64,000 bases of DNA from positions 124,001-188,000 of the forward strand of contig NZ_MVOL01000008.1 of assembly GCF_002018875.1 (NCBI RefSeq), read 5' to 3'. This stretch comes from Pseudomonas sp. MF4836. GTDB lineage: Bacteria > Pseudomonadota > Gammaproteobacteria > Pseudomonadales > Pseudomonadaceae. Made by a program: the position numbers and the translations under genes. The notes below the pieces were generated by a model that made no database searches, was not told the origin of the DNA, and saw only the letters and a program-made list of their open reading frames with translations. Positions 7,650-16,064 of this stretch are shown one piece after another; positions within the stretch are counted from its first letter, which is position 1; each line of letters begins with the position of its first letter.

Positions 7650-8930
7650 TCAGGCGGTGGCCTTGTGTCCGGCGGGCAGCGGGGCCTCGGGCTCGGCGTC
7701 GCCCAGGTATTCGCCTTCGGCGATGATCCCGGCAGCGCGATCCTGGGCTTCCAGCTCCAGGGCCTTGGGCACCGATAACCAGTAAGCCAGGCCCACGGCG
7801 ATGAATCCGGCGCTGATTTTGCCGATCAGCACCGGGAGGATGATGGTCGGTTGGAAGTTGGCGGTGAACGACAGGTGGTCGCCCAGTAGAAAGGCCGCGC
7901 ACACACCAAAGGCGATGTTGATCACTTTGTCTTTGGGCGGCATGAAGCGCACCAGGCGGAACATGGCCAGGATATTGGCGATGGTCGCCAGCATGCCGGC
8001 ACTGCCGACGGCGCTCAGGCCAACCTTGCTGCCGAGGTTTTCCAGGGGCTTGCCCAGGTATTTGCGCAACAGGTAGACCATGGGGAAGGCGCCGGCCAGC
8101 ATGATGCCGATGTAGCCGGCGGTTTCCAGGGCGCGGGTCTGGTCCTCGGCGTCGGCGATGATCGGATGGAAGCCCCAGCCGCCGAATACCAGCGAGAACA
8201 CCCCGGTGAAGTATTCGACGATGGAAAACACCAGCACCAGCTTGATCGCCGCGTCCATGGCCCGGCCGAAAATGATGAAGCCCTTGATCATCATGTCTGG
8301 CAAAAAGCGCAGGCCGACGGCCAGGGCCACGACGAAGATCAGGATCGGCAGCAGGTTGGCAAAAATACTGCCCATGCCCAGGGCCAATTGATAACCGGCC
8401 TCGCCATTGGTGGTTACCAGGTCGCGCACCAGTGGGTTGCTGAACGCCAGGATCACGCTGGCGATCAGTACGCCGATGGGGATGGTCAGGATCCCGGACA
8501 TGATTCCCAGCGCCATGTATTTATGGTCGCGCTTGTCGAGCATCGCCAGGCCCATGGGAATCGAGAAGACGATGGTGGCGCCGCCCATGAAACCGGTGAT
8601 CAGGGCCATCACCAGCGCTTCCTTGCTGGCCGCCAGGGCCGAAGCCAACTGATAGCCGCCCATGTCCGAGGCGATGATCATGGTCGCCGCCAGCGCCGGG
8701 TCGGCGCCCAGGGAGTTGAAGAATGGACCGAAAACGCTTTCGATCACCACCGTGAGGTAGGGGATGGAGGCCATGATCCCGGCGGCCGGTACGAAAATGT
8801 ACCCGGTGGCGTGGATGCCCTCCATGAATTCTTTGCCCAGCCCTCGGTCGCTGTCGTAAATCGCGGCGAATGCCCCGAGCACGGCGCAGAGCATGATGAG
8901 GTAGAGCACGTAGTTGCCGATCTGATCCAT
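7650..8930 (-). CDS. eutH: EutH-family ethanolamine transporter
   Basis: A 426-residue, very hydrophobic inner-membrane protein with about ten helices and the EutH family blocks: GRGLGKEFMEGIHATGYIF-like N-terminus, ASIPYLT, MIIASDMGGYQLA and LGDHLSFTANFQPT. EutH imports ethanolamine, chiefly when outside levels or pH are low. Second gene of the eut operon, after exaC. As I recall, several other pseudomonads carry an APC-type permease at this place, so the EutH type is worth noting. The C-terminal 25 residues are polar and should be cytoplasmic. Confidence 0.9.
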   Translation of the reverse strand: MDQIGNYVLYLIMLCAVLGAFAAIYDSDRGLGKEFMEGIHATGYIFVPAAGIMASIPYLTVVIESVFGPFFNSLGADPALAATMIIASDMGGYQLASALAASKEALVMALITGFMGGATIVFSIPMGLAMLDKRDHKYMALGIMSGILTIPIGVLIASVILAFSNPLVRDLVTTNGEAGYQLALGMGSIFANLLPILIFVVALAVGLRFLPDMMIKGFIIFGRAMDAAIKLVLVFSIVEYFTGVFSLVFGGWGFHPIIADAEDQTRALETAGYIGIMLAGAFPMVYLLRKYLGKPLENLGSKVGLSAVGSAGMLATIANILAMFRLVRFMPPKDKVINIAFGVCAAFLLGDHLSFTANFQPTIILPVLIGKISAGFIAVGLAYWLSVPKALELEAQDRAAGIIAEGEYLGDAEPEAPLPAGHKATA

Positions 8931-9099
8931 TAGGTTGTTCCTTGTTCTTATTGTTCTTTAAAAGCCGCGTGGGCTTTCAGCACGACAGCCCGATGCGAGG
9001 CCAATCGGGAATTTTTGACAGCAGCATCCCTCTCGGCCAGTCGTGGACGCCGAAACGGATGGAGGATGGAGGGGCGCTTCAGGCCCTGGCGGGCCGGAA

Positions 9100-9125
9100 C
9101 CCCCGGCGACCTGGGTCGCCGGGGG
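9100..9125. repeat. Strong hairpin directly after exaC
   Basis: Arms CCCCCGGCGACC and GGTCGCCGGGGG almost touch (11 usable bp with a 4-base loop). The hairpin sits 6 bases past the exaC stop codon and about 170 bases before eutH. On the minus strand there is no clear T-run, so it more likely weakens read-through or protects the exaC message than ends it. Confidence 0.6.
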
Positions 9126-9131
9126 CGTGGA

Positions 9132-10652
9132 TCAGAAGAAGCCCAGCGGGTTGATGTCGTAGCTCACCAGCAGGTTTTTGGTCTGCTGGTAGTGATCGAG
9201 CATCATCTTGTGGGTTTCACGGCCGACACCGGACTTCTTGTAACCGCCGAACGCGGCGTGCGCCGGGTACAGGTGGTAGCAGTTGGTCCAGACGCGACCG
9301 GCCTTGATCGCCCGGCCCATGCGGTAGGCGCGGTTGATGTCGCGGGTCCAGAGGCCGGCGCCGAGGCCGAACTCGGTGTCGTTGGCAATCGCCAGGGCTT
9401 CGGCTTCGTCCTTGAAGGTGGTGATGCTCACCACCGGGCCGAAGATTTCTTCCTGGAACACGCGCATATCGTTGGTGCCCTTGAGCAGGGTCGGCTGGAT
9501 GTAATAGCCGGTTGCCAGGTCGCCGGTGAGTTTTTCCACCTTGCCGCCGGTGAGCAGTTGCGCACCTTCCTGCTTGGCGATTTCCAGGTAGGACAGGATT
9601 TTGTCGAATTGTTGCTCGGAGGCCTGGGCGCCGACCATGGTGTCGGTGTCCAGCGGGTCGCCGCGCTTGATCTGCTCGACCTTCTTCATCACCACTTTCA
9701 TGAAGTCGTCGTAGATCGACTCTTCCACCAGGGCCCGGGATGGGCAGGTGCAGACTTCGCCCTGGTTGAAGAACGCCAGCACCAGGCCTTCAGCGGCCTT
9801 TTCAATGAACTGCGGCTCGGCCTTCATGATGTCGGCGAAGAAGATGTTCGGCGATTTGCCGCCCAGTTCCACGGTGGACGGGATGATGTTCTCGGCGGCG
9901 CATTTCATGATGTGCGAGCCCACCGGAGTGGAACCGGTGAAGGCGATCTTGGCGATGCGCTTGCTGGTGGCCAGGGCTTCGCCCGCTTCCTTGCCGAAAC
10001 CGTGTACCACGTTGAGCACGCCTGGCGGCAGCAGGTCGCCGATCAGCTCCATCAGCACGCTGATGCCCAGCGGGGTTTGCTCGGCGGGCTTGAGTACCAC
10101 GCAGTTGCCGGCGGCCAGGGCTGGGGCGAGTTTCCAGGCGGCCATCAGCAGCGGGAAGTTCCACGGAATGATCTGCCCGACCACGCCCAGGGGTTCATGG
10201 AAGTGGTAGGCGGCGGTGTGCTCGTTGATTTCGGCGCTGGTGCCTTCCTGGGCGCGAATGCAGCCCGCGAAGTAGCGGAAGTGGTCGGCGGCCAATGGAA
10301 TGTCGGCGTTGAGGGTTTCACGCACGGCCTTGCCGTTGTCCCAGGTTTCGGTGATGGCCAGCAGTTCGAGGTTCTGTTCGATGCGGTCGGCGATTTTCAG
10401 CAGGACCAGGGAGCGATCCTGGGCCGAGGTCTTGCCCCAGGCGTCGGCGGCAGCGTGGGCAGCGTCCAGGGCCTTGTCGATGTCTTTGGCGGTGGAGCGC
10501 GGGAATTCGGCGATGGCCTTGCCGTTGACTGGCGAAGTATTGGTGAAGTAGTTGCCATCGACCGGAGCGACAAACTCACCGCCGATGTAGTTGCCGTACT
10601 TGGCCTTGAACGAAACGATAGCGCCTTCAGTACCGGGGTGTGCGTAACGCAT
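9132..10652 (-). CDS. exaC: NAD-dependent acetaldehyde dehydrogenase (ExaC-like)
   Basis: Soluble aldehyde dehydrogenase that would oxidise acetaldehyde from ethanolamine to acetate. It has 506 residues with the complete fold: IIPWNFPLLM around 161-170, KPAEQTP near 190, the nucleotide-loop FTGSTPVG near 240, general base Glu262 in VELGGKSPN, and catalytic Cys301 in NQGEVC. The N-terminal MRYAHPGTEG is typical of the ExaC/AldB group. First gene of the eut operon, 65 bases from a sigma-54 promoter. It is not a CoA-acylating EutE, so the pathway yields acetate rather than acetyl-CoA directly. Confidence 0.92.
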   Translation of the reverse strand: MRYAHPGTEGAIVSFKAKYGNYIGGEFVAPVDGNYFTNTSPVNGKAIAEFPRSTAKDIDKALDAAHAAADAWGKTSAQDRSLVLLKIADRIEQNLELLAITETWDNGKAVRETLNADIPLAADHFRYFAGCIRAQEGTSAEINEHTAAYHFHEPLGVVGQIIPWNFPLLMAAWKLAPALAAGNCVVLKPAEQTPLGISVLMELIGDLLPPGVLNVVHGFGKEAGEALATSKRIAKIAFTGSTPVGSHIMKCAAENIIPSTVELGGKSPNIFFADIMKAEPQFIEKAAEGLVLAFFNQGEVCTCPSRALVEESIYDDFMKVVMKKVEQIKRGDPLDTDTMVGAQASEQQFDKILSYLEIAKQEGAQLLTGGKVEKLTGDLATGYYIQPTLLKGTNDMRVFQEEIFGPVVSITTFKDEAEALAIANDTEFGLGAGLWTRDINRAYRMGRAIKAGRVWTNCYHLYPAHAAFGGYKKSGVGRETHKMMLDHYQQTKNLLVSYDINPLGFF

Positions 10653-10716
10653 GGTGGGTATCTCCTGGCTTTTGTGCTTATAGGGGAGGACGCGCTGTTG
10701 CGCTTGTTAAGCCTAG

Positions 10717-10732
10717 AGCAAAGGTCGGGCCA
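10717..10732 (-). promoter_or_regulatory. Sigma-54 (-24/-12) promoter of the eut operon
   Basis: Read on the minus strand, TGGCCCGACCTTTGCT fits the RpoN consensus TGGCAC-N5-TTGCW: GG and GC are exactly 10 bases apart. It would place the start of transcription about 50 bases before exaC. The divergent gene encodes a sigma-54 activator, which strongly supports the call. Confidence 0.85.
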
Positions 10733-10795
10733 GCGTGTTGCAGGCCCGCAGAATCAAGGGTTTTGTAGTGTTTCGACAGGCACTTGGCGGCGGGC

Positions 10796-10847
10796 TGTGA
10801 CAGATATGGCACAGCGGTGAGTGACAGTTTGTCACCTGTATGGCACA
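10796..10847. promoter_or_regulatory. Upstream activator sites for the eut regulator
   Basis: Two 18-base copies, TGTGACAGATATGGCACA at 10796-10813 and TGTCACCTGTATGGCACA at 10830-10847, lie 34 bases apart and share TGT-AC and TATGGCACA. A perfect 15-bp palindrome, GTGACA-GTT-TGTCAC (10821-10835), bridges them. They are about 90-140 bases upstream of the sigma-54 start, the usual place for enhancer sites. Binding by the adjacent regulator is inferred. Confidence 0.7.
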
Positions 10848-11043
10848 ACCTGTGACTCATCAGTCGAGTCGGCATTGCAATGAATCCGCCGCAGGAGGAT
10901 GCTGGTTTGCTTGTGAAATTCACCCGTCCCGTCTGTCGCTGTTGCCTGGTTGCGAACGGGTCCAGGGGCTTCCAGCCATCTTGCGGCAGCGGCCAGAGGT
11001 GGTTCCGTCTGAGCGTGACAGCGCAGCAGGAGAATAATAAGAA

Positions 11044-12963
11044 ATGCATAGCAGTAATCATCTGACCCGGCACGCCCAGCAAGTGCTGACCGTTACCCAG
11101 GGCAAGGCCCGCTTGCAGGGCCCGGGCAGCGACCCGTCGATCGCCCGCTCGTGGCTGCGTTGCCTTGAGGATTACCACCTCGACCCGGCCCAGGCCATGG
11201 CGCCGACCGTGCTCGAGCAGGGGCGGGTCCTGGAAAGTCGCGAGCGCTTGCAGCAAGTGCTGCAGATTGCCGGCAGCGAGATGGCCAGCCTGCATCAGCA
11301 ATTGTCCGGTGCCGGCCATGCGGTGCTGTTGACCGATGCGCGCGGGGTCATCCTCAACTGCATTACCGCGCCCACCGAGCGCAAGATCTTCGAGCGCGCC
11401 GGCCTGTGGCTGGGCGCTGACTGGAGCGAAGCCTGCGAAGGCACCAACGGTATCGGCACCTGCCTGGTGGAGCGTCAGGCGCTGACCATCCATCAGGATG
11501 AGCACTTTCGCGGGCGTCACACGGGCCTGACCTGTTCCGCCAGCCCGGTGTTCGACCCTCACGGCGAGCTGCTGGCAGTGCTCGATGTATCGTCGGCACG
11601 CCAGGATGTCTCGCGGCAAAGCCAATTCCACACCATGGCCCTGGTCAACCTTTCGGCGAAGATGATCGAGAGCTGCTATTTCCTGCGTTATTTCGACAAC
11701 CAGTGGTTGCTGCGTTTTCATTTGCAGGCCGAGTCCGTGGGACTGTTCAGCGAAGGGTTGCTAGCGTTCGACGGTGATGGGCGGATCAGTGCGGTGAATC
11801 AGAGCGCGTTGAACCTGTTGGGGCATGTTCGTGGCGGTTTGCTGGGGAAACCGGTGGAGTCGTTCTTCGATTGTTCGCTCGATGAGTTGCTGAGTCGGGC
11901 CAGCGTCAATGCCAGCGCCAGTTGGCCATTGCGCAGCCGTGATGGGCGCAACCTGTTCGCCCTGCTGCGTGGCCAGCCGCGCACGGTGCCGCAGCCGGTG
12001 GTGATGCCGGCCCCTGTGCTCGAACGCCCACGGCTGCCGGGCATATGCCTGGGCGATGCGGCGCTGCAGGACGATTTTCGCAAGGCCCTGAGGGTCTTCG
12101 AGCGCGATGTGCCCTTGCTGATCAACGGCGAAACCGGCTCCGGCAAAGAGGCCTTCGCCAAGGCCGTGCACCACGCCAGCCAGCGTGCGGAAAAAGCCTT
12201 TGTTGCGCTCAATTGCGCGGCGATTCCGGAAAGCCTGATCGAGAGCGAGTTGTTCGGCTATCGCGGTGGCAGCTTTACCGGCGCTCGCAAGGAAGGCATG
12301 CGCGGCAAGTTGCAACAGGCCGATGGCGGCACGCTGTTTCTCGATGAGATCGGCGACATGCCCCTGGCCATGCAGACTCGCCTGTTAAGAGTGCTGGAAG
12401 ACCGGATGGTGGTGCCCATTGGCGGCGAGCCCCAGGCGGTGAACGTGCGGATCATCAGCGCCACCCACCGCGACCTGCTGGAGCGGGTGCACAACGGCAG
12501 TTTTCGCGAGGACTTGTACTACCGCCTCAATGGCCTGGAAATCGGCTTGCCGGCGTTGCGCCAGCGCAGTGACAAATCCCAGTTGCTGGACTTTCTCCTG
12601 GCTGAAGAGGCCGGTGAGCAGGCGGTGCTGCTGGATGCGGCGGCGCGCCAGGCGTTGCTGGACTTTCATTGGCCGGGCAACGTGCGCCAGTTGCGCAATG
12701 TGCTGCGGACGCTGGCGGCGCTTTGCGAGGATGGGCGGATCGTCCTCGAAGATCTGCCGGCAGTTATCCGTCACAGCCGTCCGGCCCCCGTGGTGGCCAC
12801 GGTCGAGGATATTTCGCAGCACCCGCTGGATGATGCCGAGCGCCTGGCGCTGCTCAACGTCCTGGAGCAACAGCGCTGGCACATGACCCACACTGCCGAG
12901 CAATTGGGCGTCAGCCGCAACACCCTGTATAGAAAGCTGCGCAAACATGGCATCGCCCGCTAG
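11044..12963 (+). CDS. eatR: Sigma-54-dependent activator of ethanolamine genes (EatR/AcoR type)
   Basis: A 639-residue enhancer-binding protein divergent from the eut operon. It has an N-terminal GAF-type sensor (EGTNGIGTCLVER around 130), a PAS-like middle (FDGDGRISAVNQSALNLLG near 245), an AAA+ domain with Walker A GETGSGK near 360, the sigma-54 loop GSFTGA near 410 (Ser in place of the usual Ala), Walker B TLFLDEIGDMP near 430, and a C-terminal Fis-type helix-turn-helix with AEQLGVSRNTLYRKLRKHG. The architecture is that of AcoR, and its P. aeruginosa counterpart is called EatR. It probably senses ethanolamine or acetaldehyde. An upstream AGGAG supports this start. Confidence 0.88.
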   Translation: MHSSNHLTRHAQQVLTVTQGKARLQGPGSDPSIARSWLRCLEDYHLDPAQAMAPTVLEQGRVLESRERLQQVLQIAGSEMASLHQQLSGAGHAVLLTDARGVILNCITAPTERKIFERAGLWLGADWSEACEGTNGIGTCLVERQALTIHQDEHFRGRHTGLTCSASPVFDPHGELLAVLDVSSARQDVSRQSQFHTMALVNLSAKMIESCYFLRYFDNQWLLRFHLQAESVGLFSEGLLAFDGDGRISAVNQSALNLLGHVRGGLLGKPVESFFDCSLDELLSRASVNASASWPLRSRDGRNLFALLRGQPRTVPQPVVMPAPVLERPRLPGICLGDAALQDDFRKALRVFERDVPLLINGETGSGKEAFAKAVHHASQRAEKAFVALNCAAIPESLIESELFGYRGGSFTGARKEGMRGKLQQADGGTLFLDEIGDMPLAMQTRLLRVLEDRMVVPIGGEPQAVNVRIISATHRDLLERVHNGSFREDLYYRLNGLEIGLPALRQRSDKSQLLDFLLAEEAGEQAVLLDAAARQALLDFHWPGNVRQLRNVLRTLAALCEDGRIVLEDLPAVIRHSRPAPVVATVEDISQHPLDDAERLALLNVLEQQRWHMTHTAEQLGVSRNTLYRKLRKHGIAR

Positions 12964-13102
12964 CGCCCCGTAGGGGATACCTCGGGGAGGACAAGCGGCT
13001 ACAGCGAAGGCCATAAGCTGCGGCGTTCGATCTGCTCGGCAGCTAAAGAGTGCGAATTGCAGCCCTCTACGCTAACCTGCCGCGATGTTTACGAGGTCGA
13101 CT

Positions 13103-14452
13103 ATGCACATTCATATTCTCGGTATTTGCGGCACTTTCATGGGTTCAATGGCGGTTCTGGCCAAGGAGTTGGGCCATCGTGTGACCGGTTCCGATGCCAA
13201 CGTCTATCCACCCATGAGCACCCAGCTCGAGGCCCAGGGCATCGAGTTGACCCAGGGTTACGACCCGGCGCAGCTCGACCCGGCGCCAGACCTGGTGGTC
13301 ATCGGCAATGCGATGTCCCGCGGTAATCCGGCAGTGGAATATGTGCTGAACAAAGGCCTGCCCTATGTCTCCGGCCCGCAATGGCTGGCCGAGCATGTAC
13401 TGCGAGGTCGCTGGGTACTGGCGGTCGCCGGCACCCATGGCAAAACCACCACCAGCAGCATGCTGGCCTGGGTGCTGGAGCACGCAGGCATGAGCCCGGG
13501 TTTTCTGATTGGCGGTGTGCCGCAGAATTTCGCAGTCTCGGCCCGTTTGGGTGACACACCCTTTTTCGTGATCGAGGCCGATGAGTACGACAGCGCCTTC
13601 TTCGACAAACGCTCCAAGTTCGTCCACTACGGCCCGCGCACCGCGATCCTCAATAACCTTGAGTTTGATCATGCGGACATCTTCCCCGATCTGCCGGCCA
13701 TCGAGCGGCAGTTCCACCACCTGGTGCGCACCATTCCCAGCGAAGGCCTGGTGATCCATCCGACCACCGAGCCGGCCTTGCAGCGAGTGATCGACATGGG
13801 CTGCTGGACCCCGGTGCAGACCACCGGCGCGGGTGGCCAATGGCAAGCCAGGCTTCTCAGTGAAGACGGCTCGCGCTTCGAAGTGCTGTTTGAAGGTGTG
13901 GTTCAAGGCGTGGTCGAGTGGGACATGACTGGCCAGCACAACGTCGCCAATGCCTTGGCCACTCTGGCAGCGGCGCGTCATGTGGGTGTGGTGCCTTCCA
14001 TGGGCATCGACGGGTTGAGTGCGTTCAAAAGCGTCAAGCGGCGCATGGAAAAGGTCGCCGAAGTACAGGGCGTGACCATTTACGACGACTTCGCCCACCA
14101 TCCGACGGCCATCGCCACCACCTTGGACGGCCTGCGCAAACGCATTGGTGATGCTCCGCTGATCGCCATCATCGAACCGCGCTCCAATTCGATGAAGTTG
14201 GGTGCCCATCGAGATGGCCTGCCGGAAAGCGTCAACCAGGCCGACCAGGTGATCTGGTATGCCCCCGCCAATCTCGGCTGGGACCTGGGCGCGACCGCCG
14301 CGCTGTGCTCGGTGCCGGCCATTGTCAGTGACTCGCTGGAAGGCATCATCGAGCGCGTGAAGAGCCAGGCCAAACCCGGTACTCACGTGGTGATCATGAG
14401 CAACGGCGGTTTTGGCGGCCTGCACGGCAAACTGGCTGAGGCCCTGCAATGA
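13103..14452 (+). CDS. mpl: UDP-N-acetylmuramate:tripeptide ligase (murein recycling)
   Basis: Reattaches the recycled tripeptide L-Ala-gamma-D-Glu-meso-Dap to UDP-MurNAc in the cytoplasm, feeding old wall material back to synthesis. It has 449 residues with the Mur-ligase plan: N-terminal HIHILGICGTFMGSMA, ATP loop GTHGKTTTSS near 112, and a C-terminal domain with DDFAHHPTAI and EPRSNSMKLG. I start at the ATG at 13103, preceded by AGG, rather than the one six codons earlier, because family members begin MHIHI. Its stop overlaps the ubiX start (ATGA). Confidence 0.96.
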   Translation: MHIHILGICGTFMGSMAVLAKELGHRVTGSDANVYPPMSTQLEAQGIELTQGYDPAQLDPAPDLVVIGNAMSRGNPAVEYVLNKGLPYVSGPQWLAEHVLRGRWVLAVAGTHGKTTTSSMLAWVLEHAGMSPGFLIGGVPQNFAVSARLGDTPFFVIEADEYDSAFFDKRSKFVHYGPRTAILNNLEFDHADIFPDLPAIERQFHHLVRTIPSEGLVIHPTTEPALQRVIDMGCWTPVQTTGAGGQWQARLLSEDGSRFEVLFEGVVQGVVEWDMTGQHNVANALATLAAARHVGVVPSMGIDGLSAFKSVKRRMEKVAEVQGVTIYDDFAHHPTAIATTLDGLRKRIGDAPLIAIIEPRSNSMKLGAHRDGLPESVNQADQVIWYAPANLGWDLGATAALCSVPAIVSDSLEGIIERVKSQAKPGTHVVIMSNGGFGGLHGKLAEALQ

Positions 14453-15081
14453 ACAACGGTCCGGAACGCATCACCCTGGCCATGACGGGCGCCTCGGGCG
14501 CCCAGTACGGCTTGCGCCTGCTCGATTGCCTGGTCCGTGAGGATCGGGAAGTGCACTTTCTGATCTCCAAGGCCGCGCAATTGGTCATGGCCACCGAAAC
14601 CGACGTCTCCCTGCCGCCCAAGACGCAGATGATGCAAGCCTTCCTCACCGAGTACACCGGTGCGGCGGCGGGGCAGATCCGGGTTTATGGCAAGGAAGAC
14701 TGGATGTCGCCCGTGGCCTCGGGCTCCGGCTCGCCGGCGGCGATGGTGGTGGTGCCGTGCTCGACCGGAACCCTGTCGGCCATTGCCACGGGTGCCTGCA
14801 ACAACCTGATCGAGCGTGCGGCCGATGTCACGCTCAAGGAGCGTCGCCAGTTGATTCTGGTGCCGCGCGAGGCGCCGTACTCGAGTATTCATCTGGAGAA
14901 CATGCTCAAACTGTCGAACATGGGCGTGACCATTCTGCCGGCGTCGCCGGGCTTTTATCACCAGCCGCAGACCATCGATGACCTGGTGGATTTTGTGGTG
15001 GCGCGGATTCTCAACCTGCTGAACATTCCCCAGGACATGCTGCCGCGCTGGGGCGAGCACCATTTGAGCAGTGATGAGTAG
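14449..15081 (+). CDS. ubiX: Flavin prenyltransferase
   Basis: Attaches a dimethylallyl group to FMN to make prenylated FMN, the cofactor of the UbiD decarboxylase in ubiquinone synthesis. It has 210 residues. The FMN-binding N-terminus ITLAMTGASGAQYGLRLLD and the PCSTGTLSAIATG and LVPREAPYSSIHLENML segments are all typical. Start overlaps the mpl stop by four bases, and the stop overlaps the next lipoprotein gene, so the three form one unit. Confidence 0.96.
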   Translation: MNNGPERITLAMTGASGAQYGLRLLDCLVREDREVHFLISKAAQLVMATETDVSLPPKTQMMQAFLTEYTGAAAGQIRVYGKEDWMSPVASGSGSPAAMVVVPCSTGTLSAIATGACNNLIERAADVTLKERRQLILVPREAPYSSIHLENMLKLSNMGVTILPASPGFYHQPQTIDDLVDFVVARILNLLNIPQDMLPRWGEHHLSSDE

Positions 15082-15361
15082 GGCGTTGCTGGTGGCGTTG
15101 ATCGCCCTGCAACTGGGTGGTTGCGCCACCGCGCGCACCCTCAATGCCGCCCAGCCGGGAGCGCCGGTGGTGTACTCGGGAACCCGCCTGGATTTGTATG
15201 CGATGCAGGGTGGCTGTTGCGCCATGGACCGTTTTGGCGCCGAGGCGCCGAGCTATCCCGGTGTCGACCTGCCCGCCAGCGCTGTGCTCGACACGCTGCT
15301 GTTGCCGTTGTCGGTCCTGACGGTGTTGGGTGTGGGGTTCCAGGCTACCGGCGGGCTGTAG
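15074..15361 (+). CDS. Small YceK/YidQ-like lipoprotein
   Basis: A 95-residue lipoprotein: a short signal peptide ends in the lipobox L-G-G-C at about residues 14-17. The mature part has PVVYSGTRLDLYAM, then a double Cys (GGCCAMD), a YPGVDLPASAVLDTLLLPLSVL segment, and a hydrophobic end. This is the layout of the YceK/YidQ (DUF1375) family of unknown function. It overlaps the ubiX stop. I use the ATG at 15074; a GTG one codon earlier is also possible. Confidence 0.8.
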   Translation: MSRALLVALIALQLGGCATARTLNAAQPGAPVVYSGTRLDLYAMQGGCCAMDRFGAEAPSYPGVDLPASAVLDTLLLPLSVLTVLGVGFQATGGL

Positions 15362-15394
15362 CGGCGCTTGCTGGAGTGCCGCGCCAGCCCGGTT

Positions 15395-16036
15395 CTATTT
15401 GCCCAGCTTGCGTAACTCGTCGGACTCAACCACCCGAACCCCGTCCTGTTCTTCCAGGGCCAGGCGCCACATGGCACGAGCCAGCTGACAGGCTTCGATA
15501 CCGCGGTACTTGCCGGGAATCAGTTTGGACAAGGGGCCGGCCAGTTGTTCCGCCAGGCGTGGCTCAAGGCGCTCGCCCAGCAGCAGCGAAGGGCGGCAGA
15601 TGGTCAGTTGCGGCCAATCCTGGGCTTGGAGCGCCTGCTCCATTTCGCCCTTGACCCGGTTGTAGAAGATCGAAGACTGGGCGTCGGCCCCCACGGCGCT
15701 GATCACGATCAGGTGCCGCGCGCCCATTTCCCGCGCGCGCTTGGCAAAGGCCACCACCATATCCAGGTCCACGGCACGAAACGCCTGTTCCGAGCCCGCC
15801 TGCTTGATGGTGGTGCCCAGGCAGCAGAAGGCGATGTCGACCTGGCCTGTGAGTTGCGGCAAAAATACAGCCGGGTCGCCCACCGGGTTTTCCAGGTGCG
15901 GATGCTCGCTCAACGGGCGGCGGCTGGGTGCCAGAACGCGGGTCACGGTGGGTTCGTTGAGCAGGCGATCAAGCAGGTGTTCGCCAGTCAGGCCGGTGGC
16001 TCCAGCGAGCAGGATATGCTGAGGCGTCAAGTACAT
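15395..16036 (-). CDS. NAD(P)-binding Rossmann protein (SDR-like, NmrA/HTATIP2 type)
   Basis: A 213-residue protein with an atypical short-chain dehydrogenase fold: the dinucleotide loop GATGLTGEHLLDRLL lies at residues 11-25, then a strand with LAPSRRPLSEHP, CCLGTTIKQAGSEQAF and VDLDMVVAFAKRA. No classical Tyr-x-x-x-Lys catalytic pair is obvious (FYNRVKGEMEQAL is the closest, with Tyr and Lys four apart). I start at 16036, where AAGGGGG precedes the ATG; a longer frame extends upstream but is not protein-like. It is 28 bases after the MORN/C13 gene and may be co-transcribed with it. Substrate unknown. Confidence 0.8.
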   Translation of the reverse strand: MYLTPQHILLAGATGLTGEHLLDRLLNEPTVTRVLAPSRRPLSEHPHLENPVGDPAVFLPQLTGQVDIAFCCLGTTIKQAGSEQAFRAVDLDMVVAFAKRAREMGARHLIVISAVGADAQSSIFYNRVKGEMEQALQAQDWPQLTICRPSLLLGERLEPRLAEQLAGPLSKLIPGKYRGIEACQLARAMWRLALEEQDGVRVVESDELRKLGK

Positions 16037-16064
16037 AGTGTTTCCCCCTTGATACTGTTTCAGC

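Noticed and set aside
6120..7778. 552-codon plus-strand frame opposite eutB
   Set aside because: The composition (Gly, Val, Gln, His rich, no domains) is typical of antisense of a GC-rich gene, and eutB on the other strand is unmistakable.
10678..11721. 347-codon minus-strand frame across the eut control region
   Set aside because: It covers the sigma-54 promoter and upstream sites and half of the activator gene, and has no motif or ribosome site.
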